Shown here: positions 56,197 through 64,000 of the stretch, in pieces
How positions within the stretch are numbered: the stretch's first letter is position 1
Layout: each line of letters starts with the position of its first letter
Assembly: GCA_032622095.1 (NCBI GenBank)
Contig: CP136063.1
Span: 120,858,723-120,922,722 of the forward strand
Reading direction: 5' to 3'
DNA: 64,000 nt
Origin: Siphonodentalium dalli
Lineage: Eukaryota > Mollusca > Scaphopoda > Gadilida > Siphonodentaliidae
The notes under the pieces: generated by a model
Told to the model about the DNA's origin: nothing
The model's database searches: none
What the model saw: only the letters and a program-made list of their open reading frames with translations
Position numbers and translations under genes: made by a program

Positions 56197-57200
56197 TATA
56201 TAGGTGAGGGGTAGATCAATGGAAATATACAAGACACTTATATAGGTGAGGGATCTGTCATCAGAAACCCTGTAATGAAATTTCAAAATAATAGGAGGAA
56301 CAAGAGTGTCGTCCAATTAATCACATTTTTACATATATGATAAACAATTAACCATCAGCACTGTTTATCTTTGCCTCCATCTAGCCACTGGCCAGAATAG
56401 CAGAGCTCTGTGTCATTATTCATTAATGGATTTCATGTGGAATAACAGCAAGAGGGAATGTCATTAATTTCAAGTAAAGTTGTGCACCTTATAGCTTCTA
56501 AAGTGGCCTTGGAGTTACAAGTATAATAAGTGAACTCTCAACACTGGATATTAGATGTTCATATAACAATTTATTTATATCATTATATTACATTCAAATA
56601 TTGCAATAAAATCTTCATATTTTCAAAACAGGACATCACACCTTATGGAATAGATCTATTAAATATGTGTCATTATTAATAACCCTGGTTCAAGAGTATA
56701 GGGTTAATTAATCAATACCAAAATCCATACAGATGAAGAGTGTGCTAAAAAAAACCTAGGTAAGAAATACGAGGCAGATCAGAAGAAAAGTATTTGACTT
56801 ATTGCATTGGATGGCATGTGCGTGAAGGGTTAATAATTATCTCTAAACCAATCAATACCAAAAACTCTACAGGTGAGGGGTATCATAAATCATAAATCTG
56901 CATATAAAGTGTGAACACAATCGGACAAAAAATACTTGAGTTGTTGCATCGGATAGCACATTACCATGAGTGGGTGGAAAGTGTTAATCATTTCTAAACC
57001 GATCAATAGAAAAAAATATACCGGTGAGGGATGTGTCATCATAATCCTGCACATAAAATATGAACACGATCAGATAAAAAATAATTGAGTTATCACATCG
57101 GATAGCATGCATCTATGGACAGACGGATGGCCAGACAATTGACAGATGGTTGATCCGGATGTCAGCATTATGTGCACCATACATTGTATGGGTTTACATA
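56197..57200 (-). mobile_element. family B-like Helentron element, - strand
   Basis: The 5' end at right: hairpin CCATACATTGTATGGG (57177-57192) and, on the - strand, CATCCGGATCAACC and GGCCATCCGTCTGTCCATAG. Modules marked by GATGTGATAACTCAATTATT and CGATGCAACAACTCAAGTA recur about every 155 bp. ATATAGGTGAGGG phrases also occur, as at 25870. No canonical 3' end. Confidence 0.55.
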
Positions 57201-58851
57201 AAAACAATATTAAGTCAACAGATATTCTTTCACATGGACCATGGATATTTTTGTCATAGAATAAAATCTAATCGCACAGCTTCCAACCTTATGACCAGAT
57301 GAAATCACGATTTTGTAATAAGGAATCCGATATCAAACCTAGAATTGATTCTATTTTTATGATAATTTCAGCTGAGGTTATACAATATGTGCTGTCAGTG
57401 CATAACAAAGACATGGTGACAAGAGGGAGGAATAATCTGACAGTAACCTATCAACATTTAAAGCAATAAAAAGTTTGGAATAAAAGAGAATTGTGGATGA
57501 ATTGAGTCGTAAGAAAATAAATATCGTGAGAAAGCATTCGTTATTTGGAATCAGTTTGATTCCATAGTGAGATAATTAGAGCACCAATGCCACACTGTAC
57601 GTATGTAGTGCTGCAGTGTTAATATGCATGTCGATGTAATCCTCTGGATATTTTCTGTGGCGTTCCCGCTGTAACAAAAAAGAAAACTGATTAAAGAATG
57701 GAGATCCACTTAGAGGCGGATGTGCAAACAATTGCAAGTAATAAAACCCGAAGTTTTCCAAGCAGTTTATAAAATATGTCATACAGTGCTTTTTAGCCAG
57801 GGGGATGGAATTTGCATTTTTTTTTCCGAACACTAGGTGGGGTGGGTGTGTGTATCAGCAACTGAGAAAACACAATTTTTCCTGCCCCAGTAAATTTGTT
57901 CCTGTTGTCATTTTTCTTTAAAATAACAGAACCAAATAGTTCATGAATGCTTCTATGATTTTTCAGATATGAATTAGTGAACTTGAATGGGTGGAGTTCA
58001 TAATTGGTTAAAATGGGGACTGATTGACATGATATTGGTGACTTGCTACATCTGCTCCATATACATGAATCCATTTTTGCACACTGAATTGGATAGCTAA
58101 AATGTAGAAATTATTGAGCGGAGAGAGAATATGGCCTTAATAGTGACAATAATTGAATCTTATGCAGTGTTAAACATCCAGCTGGTTATTACTTGGTGAA
58201 GTTTTGGGTATTATGGTGGCGTTCCACAATCACTGAAGGGCAAGGAGAGTTACATAATTCAGTAAGGCACTTTCCACAATGTAAACACAAATATTTATAA
58301 TGGTGCAGATGGTTGCCTAGAACACGGCGAGTTTAGATGCCTACAAATGAATCAGTGGGAATTGAGTACCTACCCACTCAGTCTGAGTAAGTAATTTTGG
58401 ATTCGATTAGGTCTGCCTGTCATAGAACAGCAGGATATTCCGAGTCATTAGCACCAATCAGTACTCACAATTAGTACGGTAGATCCAAGATTAAAGCATT
58501 CCACCAAAATGATTAATGTAACACAGAGTGGCATAATTTAGGGGAAGGCCACACGCTGCCGAGAAATAACATGCCAACGAGACGATGATAGACTCAATAT
58601 GTCAGTATGACACTGAATATGTTTACACAAGCTGTTACCCACTGATATGAAATTATCCATTTATCAGAGGGTTAATATCAAACTGCTTAAAATAATTAAA
58701 CAATGAGATGATGAAATTCCGCCTTTGAATTTTCCTAAATGCGAATGAGAAAAACTGCTGAAATAATCACTAAAATTATCTCATTTTAGGAATTAAGCAC
58801 ATACATGGATATTGCTAGAGGGCTTTGCGGTGGGTACCCCAATACCAGAAA
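57201..58851. other. unannotated stretch
   Basis: AT-rich; short - strand frames (57576-57833, 57793-58074) show no domain. No repeat boundary. Confidence 0.4.
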
Positions 58852-59472
58852 AAATAAAAGGTCGGCAGACCACAGTGTCCCCCGACAACGTGGCAAGCCG
58901 ACGCCGCGTTGTTAAAGAATTTTTTTTAAATGTTCTAAGTCGAAAGGGTTAATAATTCCGTAAAGAAATAATTTTTCCGTCATCTATAAAAAATGTTTTT
59001 TCAAAGTCGAAAGGCCCATAACTCTGGGAAAAATCATTGTATCAAACTCAAATTCGAACTTGACCTGTATTTTTATATGAACGACCCACAAAAAACAGAA
59101 TTTTCAATTGAACAGTCCAAACTTGAGTTATCATCCGGAAACCAAAGAAAAAAGAAGTAAAATTGAATTTTCTAAGTCGAAAAAAGTCCATAACTCTAGG
59201 AAAATTCATCGGATCAAACTCAAATTCGAATTCAACCTGTATCTTGATATGACTGATCCACATAAAACGGTATTTGCAATTAAAGGATCCAAACTTGAGA
59301 TATCATCCGGAAACTGAAAAAGTGAGAAATTTTCTAAGTAAAAAAAAAGTTGTGACACCTACATACCAAGTTTCAATCAAATCGGATGATCAATACTGGA
59401 GTTATAACTCCGGACGCACGGACGGACGGGGCTGATTTCAATAGTCCCCCAAAAATAAATTTTTCGGGGGAC
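58852..59472 (-). mobile_element. family H Helentron-like element, complete, - strand
   Basis: The 5' hairpin at the right end (59444-59472): GTCCCCCGAAAAAT / ATTTTTGGGGGAC, then GCCCCGTCCGTCCGTGCGTC leader. Two modules with AGAGTTATGGGCCTTTCGAC or variant, 170 bp apart (59005, 59175). At the 3' end (left) GTCGGGGGAC is the inverse of the 5' arm, then GGTCTGCCGACC and a T-rich terminus. Non-coding. Confidence 0.72.
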
Positions 59473-61041
59473 AAAAACATGCACCCAGTGTCCATAAATG
59501 TTTCCTTGAACAAAAACCTGTTTAAATTTCCAGTTGTGGATAAATGAGAGATTGTCTTGGAGAATATGAACTTGAGCTGTAGTTTTATATGAGCGTCTTA
59601 TATGGTATACAAAATAGAAAAAAAGATACCTCTATGTAATCTCAAGATACCTCTATGTAATCTCAAGTTAACAGTCAGAATTTAAATGGTGGACAGATAG
59701 ATCAAAAACCTTATATCGCAGTTTTTTTTCTTCAAAATACAATAACTAATCTCGATTCCATCCAATTAATTCTAACACTGAACTCAAACAAAGTGAAATT
59801 TTACCTTCAGCAGCACTACCAGCACATGCTAATAATGTTAAACATACCTAATAAAATTGGTATATATCCAAAGATATAATTCATGTGCTAAGTGCACAAC
59901 ATACTCCCAAACAAAGTGGGCATAATCTTGACAATGGTGCCATGATAGCCAGAAATAATGCTGCAACCTCGTCCATGTCTCTGGTGACAGTTCATATATC
60001 TGGAAGAACAACACAATCTACAGTAAGTATTAATTAAGATTGAGAAGTTATACATCATACTCAATAGGAAATAGGGTTAAATCAGAGACTACATGTATAG
60101 GAAATTGTATGATGCAGAAAGAAATTTCTTTCCTTGATACCTTTGAAAGTCATATAGTTAAAGATGATACACACATGGACAAACCAGAACAAATGTTCCT
60201 CCAAAACATGCTTCCTTTAATGAGTGTACAAAATATGTTGCGTCAAAGATTTGTTTTCAATAAATGGAATTTCGGAAAGTGATTTAGCACTTGTGGTAGT
60301 GTTTGATAAGTACACTCTTTTGGTCCTTACCCTGATAGTATGGGCTCTCATTACACGAAGGTGTCACCAGAAAGGGGAATTTCAGCGACCACCATATTTA
60401 TGTAGCCCAACTATTCTCATTTCAGGATCCGGTTGTCGCGGGGTCAATATCTGGGGCAAAATATGTTTTTTTCACATTTCCCTCATGCTACCCAAACTTA
60501 TTTTTATGCATTTTTCGGGTTAGTTCATGTGATGTTCATCAGTCTAAGCTTCTTAATCTATGTTCAATTTAACCTTTTGTTCCTTTGATTTGGGAGAGAT
60601 TTATGTGAGTGGTATTGAAAATGGTAAAAAGTTGCCAGATAATCGTTTGATGTTTGAGCTGTGACGTATTTTGATAATCATGAACGTATTTGTTTTCGCT
60701 GATTCAGCTAAATGTGTCGGTTTCAACTCCGTTTATCAGAAACTTATCAGATATTATCGCAATATGTATGCCTTTTTGTGATCCATGGCATATCTGCCAT
60801 TGGATGGTTGTATTCATGTGGTCATGTGGAGTACGTAGCACGAATACAAGGCAAACACTTACCCCTCCCCCAAAATGATATTTAGAGATGCGTTTGACAA
60901 ATAGTCAGATTTCTTATATCATATTACATTTTTTTGCTTGCTAAAAGCCACCATAAAACATATTTGAATGCCTAGTATGTCTATTTTCAGGATTGACTTG
61001 TTTTCGTTATTTAATTTTGAAGTGTTTGCCTAAAATAGGGT
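59473..61041. other. unannotated stretch
   Basis: A 23-bp direct duplication (GATACCTCTATGTAATCTCA A) at 59625-59670. Short frames only, none with a recognisable domain. Confidence 0.4.
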
Positions 61042-63560
61042 ATAAATTAAAGCGTTAATGACACTGTAGCTCAACTTGGAGAGGGGATAATGTGATACAT
61101 TACAGACTTTACAATCAATGGAGCAATAAGAAAATTTGAAATGTTCAAATAATACTGGAGGTCAGCCCTATGAAGTTTGGGATCAATCAGATGAAAAATG
61201 TTGGCTGTAGTGCATGCGGAAGAATTTAGTCATGGAATGAGTAAATCCAAGATGGCTGCGGACAGCATGTTTTTTTATCGGAAATTGGTTCAAATTCGAT
61301 AGCTCCCAATCTAGATGTGATTTGATAAACATGATTGTAAATCTTTAAAACATTCAATGAAAAATCCAAGATGGCCCCGACCATCATGATTTTAAAGGAA
61401 ATTCTGAAATATTTCATAGCTTCCATCTAGTGGTCACCCTGACTAATAGATGGACCCCGAAGATCCATATGAAGTTTGGGATGAATAGGTCTGATGATAA
61501 CTGATGGCTGTAGGGAGTGCCAAATGGTTTAATAGTCATGCAGAGAGTAAAATCAATCCATGTTTTTTATCGAAAATAGTTTAAAAAGGCCCTCTTAATT
61601 TTCAAATCACCAGATCACATTATATACAACATATTCCATATTATATACCATTTGAAAGAGGAAGCATCAAAACATTGTATTGTCAACTGATCCGGTCGAA
61701 TAAACTGGGAACATGTTGTTTTTATCAAAGTATCGAGGTGTGTTTTGTGGGTATTTTGATCTGGACTACTATGAAGTATATTATTCTCAATGGAAGGGGA
61801 ATAACTCTATCTCTTAGTTTGAATTCTGATGCATTCTGGATTGACAACAGGGGGGGGGGGGGGGGGGGAGGGTCTTGGAATGAATCTGAGAATCTCTATC
61901 ACTTGGTGAACACTCCTAGGCCACAGCTGTTCCATATTCTGGTGGAATATATATATAATAAAAATATTTGGTTCCTCTTCCAAATTGTATATAATATGGG
62001 ATATGTTGCGTATAAAGTTAACTGGGCATTCGAAAATTAAGTGGGCCTTTAAATTCAATACCTCCCATCTAGAGGTGATTCTAAGCGTGCTGAAAATTAA
62101 AAAAACATTTGTCCAATGTGGGGTGCAGGGTGTACTTGATGGATTAAAATGTAACATCCAAGTGAAGATGGCTGCTGACAATGTTCTTTCGCCAAAATTC
62201 CCAAAAAACTAATAGCTCCCATCTAGAGGTCATCCAGAAGATCCATATGAGGCTTGGGATGAATCTGATGAAAACTGATGGCTTTAGGGAATGCCAAATG
62301 ATTTAGTCATGTTAAGATTAAAATCCAAGATGGCTGCCAAATCAAATCTATTTAAAAGAGATACAGCCTGAGCAAGAATATCTCTCATCTGAATCAACAT
62401 ATATTTTTTTCTACTTTCTTATGCTTTTCACAGTACAGCAGATTTCCTTCAAATATTCAAATTCCAACTTATCACACTTGAAATACAACTTACACCCAAA
62501 AATATACCAGCTCTACAAAATCATGCATGTTATAAGCTTTAATACTTTCTGATCAGGCCAAAAATCATCAATTTGGAGAGGGTCAATGGAGCTATAAGGA
62601 ATGTGGAAAGTTTAAATGTTAAGTAATACTCGAGGACAACCAGTCAAGCCATATGAAGTTTGGGATCAATCGGATGGGAAAAGATGATAAAAGGGTGTGA
62701 CGAAGGATTTAGTCATGCAAAGAGAAATATCCAAGATGGCTGCCAGCACCCATATTTTTAATAAAAAATAATTCAAATTCGATAGCTCCCATTAAAAGGT
62801 GATCCTAAACATGCCTATAAATTTTGAAAACATTTCTCCAATAAATGTGGGCTGCATGGTGTGCCAATGAATATAAATATGAATTACAAGATGGCAACTG
62901 ACAGCCATGTTTTCAACAATTAGGAAATGAGAGGTCACCACAAAGATCCATATGAAGTTTGGAAACGATTGGAATTAGTCATGTAAAGTGAAAAATCCAA
63001 GATGGTTGCTGGTGGCCATTTTTTATCAAAATTCATTCAAATTGAATAGCTCCCACAAAGAGGTGATTGCAAATATGCCTGTAAACTTTCAAAACATTTC
63101 GTCCATTCGAAATGTCACCTTAAAGATCATTATGAAGATTGGGATCAATTGTTTTAGGGAATGTCAAAGAATTTAGTCATTCAACGAGACAAATTACATA
63201 CAAGATGGCTGCTGGCGGCCATGTTATTCATAAAAAAATCGCTAAATATTTTCAGAACATTTCTACAATAAATGCGGCTGCAGTGGCTGCCGATGGATTC
63301 AAATATGAAATCCAAGATGGCCAATTATTTTTTGAAAGAATGGTAAACTCCCATCTAAAGATCACCCCAAGGATCCATGTTTGATGAGATTGGATGTAAA
63401 AATGAATGGACGAAACCAGTAGTATGTGGCTATCCTTTCGTCCAACATGTGCTATCACCATGACAATGGACAACAAACTTAACAAATTAACACCTGAGTT
63501 ACAAGGTGATATGTTCACACGGACAGACAGACGGAGCCCACAACGATATGCCCCGAACCA
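61042..63560 (-). mobile_element. long divergent family A-type element, - strand
   Basis: The left boundary is the inverse family A end: AATGACACTGTAGCTCAACT then TGGAGAGGGGATAA. Modules follow to 63400, each with CCAAGATGGCTGC or variant and ATATGAAGTTTGGGATCAAT, at about 61250, 61365, 62165, 62325, 62735, 62890, 63000, 63205 and 63315. The right end has the inverse leader (ACACGGACAGACAGACGGAG, 63515-63536). No clear 5' hairpin. It is unlike the compact family A copies: longer and much more diverged, possibly an older subfamily. G19 tract at 61850-61868. Confidence 0.6.
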
Positions 63561-63679
63561 TCTATGTATACTGTCATAACTGAATGGGAAAATTCATTTG
63601 GTAAAGGAAGGGTTGATAACTATATGACAAAATAATGTTATTTATAATAAATATTTCATTGAGTGAAGAAGATGCTGAT

Positions 63680-64000
63680 TAGGGCTGTAACGATATATTA
63701 TGTTATGATATTGATAGGAATCACGATACACAGCTAACGTTACGATACAGATCATGACACACTGAATCAGCTGTCTGCTGTAATTTGCTACCTGTGGCAT
63801 CAGTATCTAAAAGCTTATAAGCTTGGTGACAGAGAATTTTTTACTTAAATTTTATTTAGCAGAGTGTTGGTAAATCATTACAGGACTGTTGCTGATTTTT
63901 GTACCATAATTAAAGAGAAATTTATTGGAAAAGCAGTGTTACTTTCATTCAGTAAGAATGTGTATATCATGCCCACTCCATTTACCAAAACGCAAACTGT
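63680..64000 (+). mobile_element. left end of a hAT-like element running off the window
   Basis: TAGGGCTGTAACGATATATT, then GATATTGATAGGAATCACGA and ACGTTACGATACAGATCATG. TAGGGCTGTAACGATA with repeated ACGATA subterminal motifs is a common hAT left end. The right end and target duplication lie outside, so this is provisional. Confidence 0.5.

Noticed and set aside
61675-62181. Overlapping frames of 121 and 124 codons on opposite strands
   Set aside because: Both cross the G19 tract and family A-type modules, and neither shows a domain.
1-64000. tRNA or rRNA genes
   Set aside because: No stretch showed tRNA arm and T-loop patterns or rRNA-like sequence by eye; a covariance-model scan would be needed to exclude them.

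Overview
This looks like animal nuclear DNA from a lophotrochozoan, most likely a mollusc. It is AT-rich and has no operons or ribosome binding sites. It contains exons with canonical splice sites, and it is filled with short non-autonomous mobile elements of the kind common in bivalve and gastropod genomes: terminal hairpins, GTCCGTCC leaders, and tandem modules of about 150-160 bp resembling 'pearl' elements. The species call is inference.

Only one gene is clearly recognisable: the 3' part of translation elongation factor 2 (EEF2) on the + strand. One exon (1688-1870) carries the diphthamide loop of domain IV. The terminal exon (30805-30998) carries the C-terminus and stop. They are 29 kb apart. 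Splice phases require a further exon of about 133 nt between them, which I could not find by eye. Earlier exons lie upstream of the window.

The rest is layered repeats. (1) Several families (called A to H here) share one architecture: a 5' terminal hairpin, a GTCCGTCC-type leader, tandem modules, a copy of the 5' arm in inverse orientation near the 3' end, usually a small 3' hairpin, and a 3' terminus of CTTTCATT, CTCTCGTT or CTCTTGTTT. This is the layout of Helentron/HINE-type (Helitron-like) non-autonomous elements. (2) Cut-and-paste elements with target-site duplications (TSDs): three hAT-type elements with perfect 8-bp duplications (18803-19794, 24633-25266, 50999-51966), two CAGGG-ended elements nested in family A copies (20144-21899, 34200-35432), a TIR element full of ACCGCGGT motifs (13178-15751), a related-looking MITE (12082-12440), an 830-bp element with a 9-bp duplication (39647-40476) and a hairpin-rich MITE (52613-52980). 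(3) Tandem arrays: a 34-bp minisatellite (39355-40910) and a minisatellite with a 345-bp higher-order period (47330-48720) inside a foldback structure.

Layout: 0-31 kb is the EEF2 gene with its repeat-filled intron; 32.6-37.4 kb is a dense block of family A copies; 37.8-40.9 kb holds a broken transposon-type gene and the 34-bp minisatellite; 41-45.4 kb is mostly unrecognised DNA; 45.4-53 kb is a repeat family carrying RFX X-box and nuclear-receptor-like motifs around the foldback minisatellite; 53-64 kb is more Helentron-like copies, mainly on the - strand, a coiled-coil transposon remnant and the start of another hAT-type element at the right edge.
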